Origin: Filimonas lacunae
GTDB lineage: Bacteria > Bacteroidota > Bacteroidia > Chitinophagales > Chitinophagaceae
Assembly (NCBI RefSeq): GCF_002355595.1
Contig: NZ_AP017422.1
Span: forward strand, 7,692,823-7,756,822
Reading direction: 5' to 3'
Length of the DNA stretch: 64,000 nt
The notes beneath the pieces were generated by a model, which was not told the DNA's origin, did no database searches, and worked only from the letters and a program-made list of their open reading frames with translations. A program made the translations under genes and the position numbers. Positions 18,047-27,200 of this stretch are shown here, piece by piece. The stretch's first letter is position 1, and each line of letters starts with the position of its first letter.

Positions 18047-18086
18047 ATCTCAAAATTAGAAAGCATAGTAGCAGGAGGGGAAAGTA

Positions 18087-18134
18087 AACGGGAAACAGGC
18101 CATTCACAATAGATGCGATATCCTGTTTCCCGTT
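18087..18134 (-). terminator. Long perfect hairpin after the M20 dipeptidase gene
   Basis: A perfect 13-pair stem (AACGGGAAACAGG/CCTGTTTCCCGTT) encloses a 22-base loop and starts 19 bases after the dipeptidase stop. On the minus strand it is followed by TACTTTCCCC, not a U-tract, so termination would be atypical. Confidence 0.5.
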
Positions 18135-18152
18135 AGCAAACCTCATTGGCTG

Positions 18153-19523
18153 TTACTTCTTCATTTCCGCATAATACTGGTGGAAATAAGGAATGGTTTC
18201 TATGCCTTTATAAAAATTAGCTACATCGTATTTTTCGTTAGGGCTGTGCAGGTTATCGCTGTCTAATCCAAAGCCCAGGAAAACGGTTTTACACTGCAAA
18301 ATGCTTTCGAATAAGGCTGTGATAGGAATGCTTCCACCACCTCTTACCGGGATAGGCGTTTTGCCAAAAGTGGTTTCAATGGCTTTGGAAGCTGCCCTGT
18401 ACTCATCCGAATTAACAGGAGTCATATAAGGATCGCCACCGTGGTGTGGAGTTGCTTTTACCTGCACATACTCAGGAGCAATGCTAAGCAGGTGGTCAAT
18501 TACCACTTTAGTCATTTTTTCGCTCATTTGATTAGGCACCAGACGACAGCTTATTTTGGCAAAAGCTTTAGAAGGCAATACAGTTTTAGCGCCTTCCCCT
18601 GTATAGCCACCCCAAATGCCGTTTACTTCCAGGGTAGGACGTATGCCGGTACGTTCGTTGGTGGTAAAGCCTTTCTCACCCCATAAAGCATTTACACCCA
18701 GGTCTTGTTTGTATTCTGCTTCATCATAAGGGGCTTTAGCCAGTTCTGCTCTTTCAGCAGCAGGCACTTCCAGCACATCATCATAAAAGCCAGGTATGGT
18801 AATATGGTTGTTTTCGTCGTGCATGCTGGCTATCATTTTAGCCAGAATAGTGATAGGGTTGGCTACTGCACCACCATATACACCACTGTGTAAATCGCGG
18901 TTAGGGCCGGTTACCTCTACTTCAATATAAGTAAGACCACGTACACCTACATCAATGCTTGGGTTTTCCAGGCTTAACATAGCGGTGTCGCTGATTAATA
19001 TTACATCGGCTTTCAGCAGCTCTTTGTGTGCTTCTACAAAGTCCTGCAGGTTGCGCGAACCAATTTCTTCCTCCCCTTCAATTAAAAACTTGATGTTTAC
19101 AGGCAGGCTGTTAGTTTGCGTCATGGTTTCAAAAGCCTTAATGTGCATGTAAAACTGGCCTTTGTCGTCGCACGCACCACGGGCATAGATCTTACCGTCT
19201 TTAATAACGGGTTCAAATGGTCCGCTGTTCCACAGTTCCAATGGATCGGCCGGCTGTACATCGTAGTGGCCGTATACCAGTACGGTGGGTTTAGAGGCAT
19301 CTAAAAATTTCTCACCGTATACTACCGGGTGGCCGGGAGTAGGGTAAATGTCTACTTTGTCAGCGCCAGCTTCCAGCAAACGTTGCTTTACGGCTTCTGC
19401 GCAGCTGATCATATCGTTTTTATGCTCACTTCTGGCACTTACGCTGGGTATACGCAACAAGTCAAGCAGTTCATTTAAAAACCTGTCTTTATGTTGTTGC
19501 TGGTAATCTTTCCACGCTTGCAT
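18153..19523 (-). CDS. M20 family dipeptidase
   Basis: The 456-residue product is a zinc metallopeptidase of clan MH: VLVYGHYDVQPADP (about residue 79-92) gives the first metal His and Asp, ARGACDDKGQFYMH the bridging Asp, and LIEGEEEIGS the catalytic Glu pair; a dimerisation domain follows and GGGSIPIT lies near 390. Members cleave dipeptides such as carnosine-like or X-His substrates in the cytoplasm. No signal peptide is seen. A TATCTTCG box (19561-19554) lies about 30 bases before the start. Confidence 0.9.
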   Translation of the reverse strand: MQAWKDYQQQHKDRFLNELLDLLRIPSVSARSEHKNDMISCAEAVKQRLLEAGADKVDIYPTPGHPVVYGEKFLDASKPTVLVYGHYDVQPADPLELWNSGPFEPVIKDGKIYARGACDDKGQFYMHIKAFETMTQTNSLPVNIKFLIEGEEEIGSRNLQDFVEAHKELLKADVILISDTAMLSLENPSIDVGVRGLTYIEVEVTGPNRDLHSGVYGGAVANPITILAKMIASMHDENNHITIPGFYDDVLEVPAAERAELAKAPYDEAEYKQDLGVNALWGEKGFTTNERTGIRPTLEVNGIWGGYTGEGAKTVLPSKAFAKISCRLVPNQMSEKMTKVVIDHLLSIAPEYVQVKATPHHGGDPYMTPVNSDEYRAASKAIETTFGKTPIPVRGGGSIPITALFESILQCKTVFLGFGLDSDNLHSPNEKYDVANFYKGIETIPYFHQYYAEMKK

Positions 19524-19571
19524 ATATGTAATTGTTTTTTTGAATTTAAGCAGCGAAGATAAGTTGAATGG

Positions 19572-20585
19572 CTAAATACCCTGCAACTTGCCCGCTTCGT
19601 TATTGTGTTTAACATTGGAAATAAGGTTTTTCAATGTCCATTCCATCCGGTGTGTAAAAGGATGTTCCCTTTTTGTGCAATCTTCCTTTATACAAATAGG
19701 GCAGCCAAAAGGTAAACAGCCGTCGGTGTGAACAAACATTTCAAAGGCATCTCCAAATTCGTCTCTTATCAATTTGTGCAGGGCATCCACTTCCACATGT
19801 GCTTCGTGTACGTTCAGGTACCAGGGAACAGTAAGGTGGCAGTCTACATGCAGCAGACTTCCGTATTTAATTACGCGCAGGTTGTGCATATCTACCCAGT
19901 TATGCCGGCGGTTTTGATTGAGTATGGCTACCAGGCGTTCCAGCAGTTCCATATCTGCTTCATCCATAATGCCAGCCAGCGAGCGGCGGAGTATTTTATA
20001 CCCGTTGAAAATAATAAATACGCCCATAGCCAGGGCTATGGCTTTATCCAGCCAGTATAAGTGTGTAACAAGAATAACTAATAGCCCCAGTACAATTCCA
20101 CCGGTAGAGTATGTGTCCAGTTGCAAATGCTTCCCGGCGCTTTGCAGGGCAATAGATTGATTGCGTTTGCCGGTGCTGATGCAGTAGGCGCCGGCTATGT
20201 AATTAATGATGGCTGTAATTGCTATTAATATAAGCCCGCTATCCAGTTGCTGAATAGGTTGCTGCTCAATAAAATTGAGGATGGTTTCATAAATCACCAT
20301 TACACCAGCGCAAATTACCAGGGTGCCTTCCGCGGCTGCGGATACAAACTCGGCCTTGCCATGTCCGTATGGGTGATCGGTATCGCGTGGTTTAGCAGCC
20401 ACATACAGGCTATATAAGCCTATTACACCAGCCATAATGTTCACAATGCTTTCCAGTGCATCAGTTAATATAGCCAGTGAATGCGTTAAATACCAGGCGG
20501 CTATTTTAGTAACGAATAAAGCTATTGACAGCACGGTGATCCATTGCTGCACTTTCAGGTTTTGTCTGGCTGTGGTCAAAAGCAC
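19572..20585 (-). CDS. Cation diffusion facilitator (CDF) family transporter
   Basis: CDF proteins export divalent metals such as Zn, Fe, Co or Mn in exchange for protons. The product (337 residues from GTG 20585) has six predicted membrane segments, the site motif TDALESIVN in TM2 and DTDHPYGHGKAEF in the loop to TM3, and a cytoplasmic domain. Unusually, the C-terminus has a cysteine cluster, DGCLPFGCPICIKEDC, a possible extra metal site. A TTG at 20597 overlaps the TACTTTTG promoter box, so GTG 20585 is preferred. Confidence 0.88.
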   Translation of the reverse strand: MLLTTARQNLKVQQWITVLSIALFVTKIAAWYLTHSLAILTDALESIVNIMAGVIGLYSLYVAAKPRDTDHPYGHGKAEFVSAAAEGTLVICAGVMVIYETILNFIEQQPIQQLDSGLILIAITAIINYIAGAYCISTGKRNQSIALQSAGKHLQLDTYSTGGIVLGLLVILVTHLYWLDKAIALAMGVFIIFNGYKILRRSLAGIMDEADMELLERLVAILNQNRRHNWVDMHNLRVIKYGSLLHVDCHLTVPWYLNVHEAHVEVDALHKLIRDEFGDAFEMFVHTDGCLPFGCPICIKEDCTKREHPFTHRMEWTLKNLISNVKHNNEAGKLQGI

Positions 20586-20594
20586 TAATTTGTG

Positions 20595-20602
20595 CAAAAG
20601 TA
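20595..20602 (-). promoter_or_regulatory. Putative -7 element of the CDF transporter gene
   Basis: TACTTTTG on the minus strand (20602-20595), directly after the upstream terminator. A transcript from it would start near 20591, just before GTG 20585, which excludes the TTG at 20597. Confidence 0.5.
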
Positions 20603-20605
20603 GTA

Positions 20606-20627
20606 AAAAGCCCCGGCTACAGCCGGT
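20606..20627 (-). terminator. Terminator after the LptF/LptG permease gene
   Basis: On the minus strand the stem CCGGC-TGTA-GCCGG is followed by GGCTTTTTACTACTTTTG. It begins about 7 bases after the permease stop and abuts the promoter of the CDF gene. Confidence 0.6.
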
Positions 20628-20633
20628 TTGCGG

Positions 20634-22076
20634 CTATCCTAACTTTTCTTCCTTCGTTTTTTTAGCCAGCTTTTTTAATTTCTTAAATATGCGGAAGTAA
20701 GCTTCCTTGTTGAACAGTTGTGAATCGCGCATGGCTTTTACAGTAAGGAACAAACCTATCGGTATTAACACAAAGGTGGAAAGCCACATGCCTACACCTG
20801 GTGAGGTAACGCCTTCTTTGGCAAACTTTTCACCCATGGTGTTTAATATGTAGAAAACAACGAAGAATATGATAGCAAAGATCAAAGGCATACCCAAACC
20901 GCCTTTCCGGATGATAGAGCCTAAGGGGGCACCTATCATAAACAACACCAGGCAACCTACTGATAAGGTAAACTTCCTGTTCCATTCAATCCAGTGCTTA
21001 CGCAATACCTGGCGTTTGGTAGAGTAGTCAACTGCTATCTGGTTAATGTTACTGGTGATCATGTTTATTTGCGAAACAGCTCTTTCTGTAACCTGGCTAC
21101 TGATACTGTCAGCCACAAAGGCGTCAAAGCTTTTTGCTTTTTTAACAACTGGGAATTTGAATCTTTTCCAGCTACTGTCGCCAAAACGGGCAAAAGTGAG
21201 GTAGGCGCTGGTTTCCCGTTTGGCCCGGTCGTAGAAGATATTAAAGCCTTTGTTTAACGAGTCGATAGAGATGGTCAATTGCCGAACGCTCAGCATTTTA
21301 GGATCGTACTTAAACAGGGAGTCTTCTGTTTTGTTGATCTTAAAACTGCTCAGGTCCATTACCTTTTTATACTCTTTAAAGCCTAAGCGGATAAATTCTG
21401 TACTTAGTGAGTTGTGTGGGCCATTTTCTTCATACCGCCAGCCATTTTGCAACACAAATTCCAGGAATTTTTTATCAGGTGTAACGCGCATGATACCGCT
21501 TTCCGATACCAGCATCCTGTCCTGTAAATTGTAGGCTTTTTCGTAAATGATCACATTGCGGATAGTGCTGTCATCTTTTTCTTTCTTACCTATCTTAATT
21601 ACGAAGCCATCAATTTTATCGTAAAATACACCTTCCTTAATATCAAAGGCGGGCTTGGTTACAATGATGTCGTATTTGAGGGCATTCAGTTTCAGGTTTA
21701 CAACCGGAATAACGTTGTTGGCAAACAAAAAGGCAATACCACTTAAGCCAATAGTTACCAGCAACAGCGGGCGCATAAAGCGTACCAGTGGAATGCCGGC
21801 AGATTTAATGGCCACCAGTTCAAAGGTTTCGCCAAGGTTCCCAAAGGTCATAATAGAAGATAGCAATAGTGCCAGGGGCAACGCCATAGGAACGTTAAAG
21901 GCGGCTACATATCCAATCAGCTTTAAGATGGTAAACAGGTCAAGCCCTTTACCTACCAGGTCATCAATGTACAGCCAGAAAAACTGCATCACCAACACAA
22001 ACAGGGAGATAAGAAAAGTAGCAAAAAAAGGCCCTACAAAGGCCCTTATAATGAGTTTATCAAGTCTTTTTATCAC
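20634..22076 (-). CDS. LptF/LptG family permease
   Basis: LptF and LptG form the inner-membrane channel of the LptB2FG transporter that extracts lipopolysaccharide toward the outer membrane. The 480-residue product has three N-terminal membrane segments (about 12-35, 55-80, 100-120), a large periplasmic beta-jellyroll domain (about 130-360) and three C-terminal segments (about 370-455). The start MIKRLDKLIIRAFVGPFF is typical. Whether it is F or G is unclear; the partner gene is not adjacent. GTG 22076 follows a good Shine-Dalgarno AAGGAG. Confidence 0.88.
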   Translation of the reverse strand: MIKRLDKLIIRAFVGPFFATFLISLFVLVMQFFWLYIDDLVGKGLDLFTILKLIGYVAAFNVPMALPLALLLSSIMTFGNLGETFELVAIKSAGIPLVRFMRPLLLVTIGLSGIAFLFANNVIPVVNLKLNALKYDIIVTKPAFDIKEGVFYDKIDGFVIKIGKKEKDDSTIRNVIIYEKAYNLQDRMLVSESGIMRVTPDKKFLEFVLQNGWRYEENGPHNSLSTEFIRLGFKEYKKVMDLSSFKINKTEDSLFKYDPKMLSVRQLTISIDSLNKGFNIFYDRAKRETSAYLTFARFGDSSWKRFKFPVVKKAKSFDAFVADSISSQVTERAVSQINMITSNINQIAVDYSTKRQVLRKHWIEWNRKFTLSVGCLVLFMIGAPLGSIIRKGGLGMPLIFAIIFFVVFYILNTMGEKFAKEGVTSPGVGMWLSTFVLIPIGLFLTVKAMRDSQLFNKEAYFRIFKKLKKLAKKTKEEKLG

Positions 22077-22084
22077 TTCTTTAT

Positions 22085-22090
22085 CTCCTT
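22085..22090 (-). promoter_or_regulatory. Shine-Dalgarno site of the LptF/G gene
   Basis: AAGGAG, eight bases before GTG 22076. Strong Shine-Dalgarno sequences are uncommon in Bacteroidota, so this one supports the non-ATG start. Confidence 0.6.
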
Positions 22091-22141
22091 ACATTTTAGC
22101 TTCTGCGATGCCGGTAATTCCACTATATAACTAAAAACGCA

Positions 22142-22525
22142 CTAGTTTCCCAAACGATGAAACAGATCTTTTACCTGGTATTCCCAAAGTTGGCTTTGGT
22201 CTTTAATTTCACCTTTCTCTGCAAAATCTTTTATTACCAGGATGGTTTGATTGGTGATCTCTGTTTTTTCAATCCTGAATTCAAAATATTCTTCTTTAGC
22301 CAGGTGTAACCAACGGTAACGAACATATTTATCTAATTCTTTTTCAATCAGTTCTGCTTTATCGGGGGTTCCTCCGTTCCAGGAAAAGCTGAATACATTA
22401 TCCCTCTCATCCACTTTATCTGCAAACCACTCCTGTAAGCCAGCCGGGGTAGACAGAAATTCGTACAAAATGGCCGGTGAACATCTTACAGGGTATTCCA
22501 GCGTATATATCTGTTTTTTACTCAT
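22142..22525 (-). CDS. START-like domain (SRPBCC fold) protein
   Basis: The 127-residue product matches the Bacteroidota START-like family, a helix-grip fold related to AHSA1 and lipid-binding START proteins: it begins MSKKQIYTLEYPVRCSPAIL and continues LYEFLSTPAGLQEWFADKV with a C-terminal helix. No catalytic residues or ligand are known to me. ATG 22525 is chosen over an upstream start at 22549, since homologues begin near the first strand. It lies upstream of the LptF/G gene on the same strand (65 bases) and is divergent from the sigma factor gene. Confidence 0.8.
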   Translation of the reverse strand: MSKKQIYTLEYPVRCSPAILYEFLSTPAGLQEWFADKVDERDNVFSFSWNGGTPDKAELIEKELDKYVRYRWLHLAKEEYFEFRIEKTEITNQTILVIKDFAEKGEIKDQSQLWEYQVKDLFHRLGN

Positions 22526-22744
22526 TACACATCGTTTAATCATCAACAATCAAGGGCTGCAATAATATTAAATAATTAATAGCCCCGAAATAATTTTTCT
22601 ATCAAATTACGGGCACCCTGTAAAAGGCTGTTTTTCAGGCTTTTCATATGGAAAAAAAATTGCTCATATTTATAAAAAATGTTAAATTGCTAGAAGACTA
22701 CCTGTTTTTTGCTGTTTTAGACTACTAAACACCTGCATATGAGC

Positions 22745-23611
22745 ATGCGCCAATTAAAAATCACCAAATCGATCACTAACCGTGAATCACAAAGTTTAGA
22801 AAAATACCTTCAGGAGATTGGCAAAGTGGGAATGGTAACGATTGAAGACGAGGTAAAACTTGCTGCTGAAATTAAAAAAGGTAACCAGCTATCGCTGGAA
22901 AAGTTGGTAAAAGCCAACCTGCGCTTTGTGGTTTCTGTTGCCAAACAGTATCAGAATCAGGGCCTTTCGCTGCCCGATTTGATTAATGAGGGCAACCTGG
23001 GGCTTATAAAAGCTGCCATCCGGTTCGACGAAACCAAGGGGTTTAAATTTATTTCCTACGCTGTGTGGTGGATCAGGCAAAGTATTATGCAATCGCTGGC
23101 CGAGCAAAGCAGGCTGGTGCGTTTGCCGCTGAACAAAGTAGGACTCAACAACCGTATTACCAAAGCCTGCCAGCAGCTGGAGCAGGAGTTTGAGCGGGAG
23201 CCTACGCCCGAAGAAGTGTCTGACCTGCTGGAAATTAGCCTGGAAGAGGTGGCGGCCAGCATGAATATCAACTCCCGGCATGTGAGCATGGATTCACCTA
23301 TGTCTGATGCAGAAGACGCTATTACCCTGATGGATGTGATGGTAAATGCGAATGCCGACAGCACTGACAGGCAGCTGGACCACTACGAATCGTTACGGCA
23401 GGATATAGCGCGGTCGTTGCTTTCGCTTACCGGCCGGCAAAAAGATGTGGTGTGTTATTTTTTTGGAATAGGAGTAGATCATCCACTGAGCCTGGAAGAT
23501 ATAGGAGAGCGCTTTAATTTAACCCGCGAACGGGTTCGCCAGATAAAAGACAAGGCTATCAGCAAGCTTAAAACCAAAACCTGTAGCCATTTAAGAGTGT
23601 ACCTGGGCTAA
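22745..23611 (+). CDS. rpoD: RpoD/SigA-type sigma-70 factor
   Basis: The 288-residue product begins [20 protein letters not shown], the hallmark of Bacteroidota primary sigma factors, and has region 1.2, region 2 ([27 protein letters not shown]), region 3 and region 4 with the helix-turn-helix [20 protein letters not shown]. Such factors recognise TTTG/TAnnTTTG promoters like those seen here. The end ([13 protein letters not shown]) differs from the RRLKHTSRSK-type tail I recall for primary sigma factors, so this may be a second, group 2 copy. An ATG two codons upstream (22739) is also possible. Confidence 0.88.
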   Translation: MRQLKITKSITNRESQSLEKYLQEIGKVGMVTIEDEVKLAAEIKKGNQLSLEKLVKANLRFVVSVAKQYQNQGLSLPDLINEGNLGLIKAAIRFDETKGFKFISYAVWWIRQSIMQSLAEQSRLVRLPLNKVGLNNRITKACQQLEQEFEREPTPEEVSDLLEISLEEVAASMNINSRHVSMDSPMSDAEDAITLMDVMVNANADSTDRQLDHYESLRQDIARSLLSLTGRQKDVVCYFFGIGVDHPLSLEDIGERFNLTRERVRQIKDKAISKLKTKTCSHLRVYLG

Positions 23612-23641
23612 TTAACCTACTTACTACTGCAAACTCTAACC

Positions 23642-23649
23642 TATATTTG
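23642..23649 (+). promoter_or_regulatory. Putative -7 element of ffh
   Basis: TATATTTG, an exact TAnnTTTG match, 24 bases before the ffh ATG. The -33 position reads TTA-like sequence rather than TTTG, so support is moderate. Confidence 0.45.
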
Positions 23650-23673
23650 CGGTTCTAAAAGCCCAGAATTGCT

Positions 23674-24999
23674 ATGTTCCAGAACCTGTCTGAGAGGTTA
23701 GAAAGTGCATTTAAGAACCTGAAAGGCGAAGCCCGCATTTCAGAATTGAATATTGCCAATACCGTAAAGGATATTCGCCGTGCATTAATTGATGCCGACG
23801 TTAACTATAAGATTGCCAAGGAGTTTACTGATAAAGTAAAAGAAAAAGCCTTGGGCGAAAAAGTGTTAAACGCTATTAGTCCCGGCCAGTTGATGGTGAA
23901 AATTGTGCAGGACGAACTGGCGGAGTTAATGGGAGGTAAGGAAGCGGATTTTTCCATTACCGGCAATCCGGCTGTTATCCTTATTGCAGGTTTACAGGGT
24001 AGTGGTAAAACCACTTTTACCGGTAAGCTGGCTAACTATCTCAAAACCAAAAAAGGCAAATCGCCATTGGTGGTGGCAGCAGATATTTACCGTCCGGCGG
24101 CGATTGACCAGCTGACCGTACTGGCCGAGCAAATTGGGGTAGATATTTATGCCGAGCGGGAAAATACCGATGCAGTAGCCATTGTACAAAACGCGATTAA
24201 AGAAGCGAAAGCTAAAAATAAGAATGTAGTCATCATCGATACTGCCGGCCGTTTAGCGGTAGATGAGGTGATGATGACCGAGGTGGCTAATATCAAGGCT
24301 GCCGTAAATCCTACCGAAATCCTGTTCGTGGTAGACTCTATGACTGGTCAGGATGCCGTAAACACCGCCAAAGCCTTTAACGACAGGCTGGACTTTAGTG
24401 GTGTGGTGCTTACCAAGTTAGATGGCGATACCCGCGGTGGTGCGGCGCTTTCTATCCAATACACTGTTAACAAGCCCATTAAGTTTGTAAGTAGTGGCGA
24501 AAAAATGGAAACGCTGGATGTGTTTTATCCTGAGAGGATGGCACAGCGTATCCTGGGCATGGGTGATATTGCGTCCTTAGTTGAGAAGGCGCAGGAGCAA
24601 TATGACGAAGAGCAGGCCCGTAAGCTGGAAAAGAAAATCCGCAAAAACCAGTTCGATTTTCAGGATTTTCTGGATCAGTTGCAGCAGATTAAGAAAATGG
24701 GTAACCTGAAAGACCTGATGGGAATGATCCCCGGCGTAGGTAAGGCCATTAAAGATGTGGATATCAGCGATGATGCTTTTAAAGGCATAGAAGCAATGAT
24801 CAACTCAATGACTCCGCACGAACGTTCTAATCCTGACGACATTACGCCTTCCCGCCGTGTGCGCATTGCCAAGGGCGCTGGTAAGGAGTTGAGCGAGGTA
24901 AATGCATTTATGAAGCAGTTTGACCAGATGCGTCAAATGATGAAAATGATGAATAAAATGCCCATGGGCCGTATGCCTGGTATGATGGGCAGAAGATAG
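23674..24999 (+). CDS. ffh: Signal recognition particle protein Ffh
   Basis: Ffh binds SRP RNA and signal sequences of nascent membrane proteins and delivers ribosomes to FtsY. The 441-residue product has the N domain, the GTPase domain with GLQGSGKTTFTGKLA (about 109-123), DTAGR (about 190) and TKLDGD (about 248), and a methionine-rich M domain ending QMMKMMNKMPMGRMPGMMGR. It lies 62 bases after the sigma factor gene and has its own -7 box. The SRP RNA gene is not evident in the window. Confidence 0.97.
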   Translation: MFQNLSERLESAFKNLKGEARISELNIANTVKDIRRALIDADVNYKIAKEFTDKVKEKALGEKVLNAISPGQLMVKIVQDELAELMGGKEADFSITGNPAVILIAGLQGSGKTTFTGKLANYLKTKKGKSPLVVAADIYRPAAIDQLTVLAEQIGVDIYAERENTDAVAIVQNAIKEAKAKNKNVVIIDTAGRLAVDEVMMTEVANIKAAVNPTEILFVVDSMTGQDAVNTAKAFNDRLDFSGVVLTKLDGDTRGGAALSIQYTVNKPIKFVSSGEKMETLDVFYPERMAQRILGMGDIASLVEKAQEQYDEEQARKLEKKIRKNQFDFQDFLDQLQQIKKMGNLKDLMGMIPGVGKAIKDVDISDDAFKGIEAMINSMTPHERSNPDDITPSRRVRIAKGAGKELSEVNAFMKQFDQMRQMMKMMNKMPMGRMPGMMGRR

Positions 25000-25064
25000 A
25001 TGGGGTAACATTCTTCATTGAAATGTTAAGTCTTGTCCGAAGTACGAATTTGGGAGAAAGGAAT

Positions 25065-25096
25065 TTTGGAATTTATTTTCCGAAAGAGTACTTTTG
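25065..25096 (+). promoter_or_regulatory. rpsP promoter
   Basis: TTTG (25065-25068), then exactly 20 bases, then TACTTTTG (25089-25096): the full Bacteroidota consensus. Transcription would start near 25100, giving a leader of about 50 bases before rpsP. Confidence 0.75.
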
Positions 25097-25148
25097 CCCT
25101 CCATTAAAAAGTTAACCTAATTGTTTAGCCTTTAAATGTCTATTTAAC

Positions 25149-25607
25149 ATGGCCGTAAAAATGAGATTACAGCGCCACGGGAGCAAAAAAAGACCATTCT
25201 ACTTTATTGTAGTTGCAGATGCCCGGGCCCCTAGGGATGGTAAATTCATCCAAAAGATTGGTACGTACAATCCACTTACTGTACCCGCTTCTATCAGTTT
25301 AGACCGTCAGAAAGCGTTGGAATGGTTGCACAAAGGTGCTCAACCTACCGATACAGTTCGTAGAATCCTTTCATTCAAAGGCGTATTGTACCTGAAACAC
25401 TTGTTAAGAGGTGTGAAATTGGGATTGTTTGATGAAGCTACAGCAATGACTAAATTTGCTAAGTGGCACGAAGAACATGAAGCAAAACTGAAGCAGCGTA
25501 GCGAAGAGAACAAAAGAACTCAACGCGCAAAACGTCCAGGTAGTGCTCCTGTAAGAAGGGTTGCACAAAGGAATGATCAGCCTGCTGATGGTGCTGCTGA
25601 AGCATAA
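25149..25607 (+). CDS. rpsP: 30S ribosomal protein S16
   Basis: S16 is an assembly protein of the 30S subunit. The first 80 residues match the family ([39 protein letters not shown]). The protein is 152 residues against about 82 in E. coli; the added tail is charged ([19 protein letters not shown]) and ends in a Pro/Ala-rich stretch, as is common in Bacteroidota. It leads to rimM but a strong terminator lies between them. Confidence 0.96.
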   Translation: MAVKMRLQRHGSKKRPFYFIVVADARAPRDGKFIQKIGTYNPLTVPASISLDRQKALEWLHKGAQPTDTVRRILSFKGVLYLKHLLRGVKLGLFDEATAMTKFAKWHEEHEAKLKQRSEENKRTQRAKRPGSAPVRRVAQRNDQPADGAAEA

Positions 25608-25629
25608 TCGGATCAATGAAATTCCCTGT

Positions 25630-25670
25630 AAAAGTCCCGGGCAACGACTGCTTGGGACTTTTATTTTTTT
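25630..25670 (+). terminator. Rho-independent terminator between rpsP and rimM
   Basis: Stem AAAAGTCCC (25630-25638) with GGGACTTTT (25654-25662), then TTTTATTTTTTT. It would reduce rimM expression relative to rpsP, fitting the lower need for an assembly factor. Confidence 0.8.
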
Positions 25671-25706
25671 ATGCACTTTCCAGGGTTATATAGCCGCGTA
25701 GTATTT

Positions 25707-26219
25707 ATGGAATACATTCATATTGGAAAAATAGTGGCCACGTTTGGCGTAAAAGGCGAATTGGTGTTATTACATGCCTTAAATAAAAGAAGCACTTTAA
25801 AAGGCGTGGAAGCTGTGTTTATAGAAGAGCGGGCAGGTAGCTGGCTGCCTTATTTTTTAGAAAGTGCCAAAGCAAAATCTCACACAGAAGCTTATATCAA
25901 AGTAGAAGGGGTGGATACAAAAGAAGCCGCCAGTAAGCTGATACAAAAGAAGGCATGGCTGCTGGATGCCGATTTCAGAAGGCTGGCAGGTGCTAAATCT
26001 CCGGTAAGTTACCTGGGCTACCAGTTAATTCATGAAGAAGAAGCTTTAGGCCCGATAGAAGAAGTAATTGAACAGCCACACCAGGTGTTATTGCGCATTA
26101 CTTATAAAGGCAATGAAGCACTGATTCCTTTACATGATGAAACTTTACTGAAGGTAGATAGGGACAAACAGGAATTGCATGTGGTGTTACCGGAAGGGTT
26201 ACTGGAAATTTATGAATAA
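25707..26219 (+). CDS. rimM: 16S rRNA processing protein RimM
   Basis: RimM helps maturation of the 30S head and binds S19. The 170-residue product has the N-terminal beta-barrel (MEYIHIGKIVATFGVKGELV) and a C-terminal PRC-barrel (YLGYQLIHEEEALGPIEEV, NEALIPLHDETLLKVD). ATG 25707 gives the family N-terminus; an in-frame ATG at 25671 lies inside the tail of the rpsP terminator and is unlikely. trmD, often next in line, is about 9 kb away. Confidence 0.93.
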   Translation: MEYIHIGKIVATFGVKGELVLLHALNKRSTLKGVEAVFIEERAGSWLPYFLESAKAKSHTEAYIKVEGVDTKEAASKLIQKKAWLLDADFRRLAGAKSPVSYLGYQLIHEEEALGPIEEVIEQPHQVLLRITYKGNEALIPLHDETLLKVDRDKQELHVVLPEGLLEIYE

Positions 26220-26252
26220 CCTTAGTATAACAAGACGTTATTAAAAAAAGAA

Positions 26253-26281
26253 GGCCGAGGTAAAGACCTCAGCCCGTTTTT
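26253..26281 (+). terminator. Terminator after rimM
   Basis: Nine-pair stem with one mismatch (GGCCGAGGT/ACCTCAGCC), AAAG loop, followed by CGTTTTTA. It lies 34 bases after the rimM stop. Confidence 0.7.
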
Positions 26282-26394
26282 AATCCGTACCCTATGAAAA
26301 CTTGACCAAATGTAACGCTTGTTAGTATCTCTCCAAAAAAAAATTATTAACATTTTTTCTAAAGGGTCATAAAGTATAGTTAAATAGAAAAAAT

Positions 26395-27162
26395 ATGCGT
26401 CTAATAGATACTCATACACATTTATATAGTGATGATTTTTCGGGTGACAGGAAGGAAATGATTCAAAGAGCGCTGGACGCGGGTATCAGCCGGTTATATA
26501 TGCCCGGTATAGATAGTACCTGCATTGATGATATGTTATTGTTGGAACAGCAATATCCGGGAGTGTGTATTCCTATGATGGGATTGCATCCGTGTTATGT
26601 AAAAGAAAACTATAAAGAGGAATTACAGATAGTAAAAGACTGGCTGGATAAAAGACCTTTTACGGCTATTGGTGAAATTGGAATGGATTTTTACTGGGAC
26701 ACTACTTTTGCCGATCAGCAACTGGAAGCGTTCAACTTACAAATGCAATGGGCTTTAGATAAAAATCTGCCTATTATTATTCATACCCGCAATGCCATGC
26801 AGCCTACTATAGATGCTGTAAAGCCGTTTGCCGCAAAAGGATTAACGGGTATATTTCATTGTTTTAGTGGTAGCTATGAAAGTGCTGTGCAAATTATTAA
26901 CATGGGCTTTTATTTAGGGATAGGGGGCGTAATTACCTATAAAAATGCCGGCTTGCCTGCTGTACTGGAAAAAATAGACCTGGCGCATATGGTGCTGGAA
27001 ACTGATGCACCTTACCTTACGCCGGTACCTTTCAGGGGTAAAAGAAACGAAAGTGCCTATATGGTGCATGTAGCTGAGAAACTGGCAGATACCAAACAGG
27101 TAAGCATAGAAACAGTGGCAAAAATTACTTCTGAAAATGCTTTGAAAATTTTCCGCGATTAA
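26395..27162 (+). CDS. tatD: TatD family metal-dependent hydrolase / DNase
   Basis: TatD-family proteins are TIM-barrel metal-dependent DNases with 3'-5' exonuclease activity in E. coli. The 255-residue product has the metal motifs in order: [11 protein letters not shown] at the N-terminus, [10 protein letters not shown] near residue 92, PIIIHTRNA near 123, FHCFSGS near 153 and [11 protein letters not shown] near 202. The length fits. It is followed closely by tRNA-Ser, whose promoter box starts 13 bases after the stop. Confidence 0.9.
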   Translation: MRLIDTHTHLYSDDFSGDRKEMIQRALDAGISRLYMPGIDSTCIDDMLLLEQQYPGVCIPMMGLHPCYVKENYKEELQIVKDWLDKRPFTAIGEIGMDFYWDTTFADQQLEAFNLQMQWALDKNLPIIIHTRNAMQPTIDAVKPFAAKGLTGIFHCFSGSYESAVQIINMGFYLGIGGVITYKNAGLPAVLEKIDLAHMVLETDAPYLTPVPFRGKRNESAYMVHVAEKLADTKQVSIETVAKITSENALKIFRD

Positions 27163-27175
27163 TGAAAGGAAATTG

Positions 27176-27183
27176 TATTTTTG
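27176..27183 (+). promoter_or_regulatory. Putative -7 element of tRNA-Ser
   Basis: TATTTTTG fits TAnnTTTG, 17 bases before the mature tRNA 5' end. No clean TTTG is found at 20 bases upstream. Confidence 0.45.
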
Positions 27184-27200
27184 CCGCCCTGTCGGAAATT

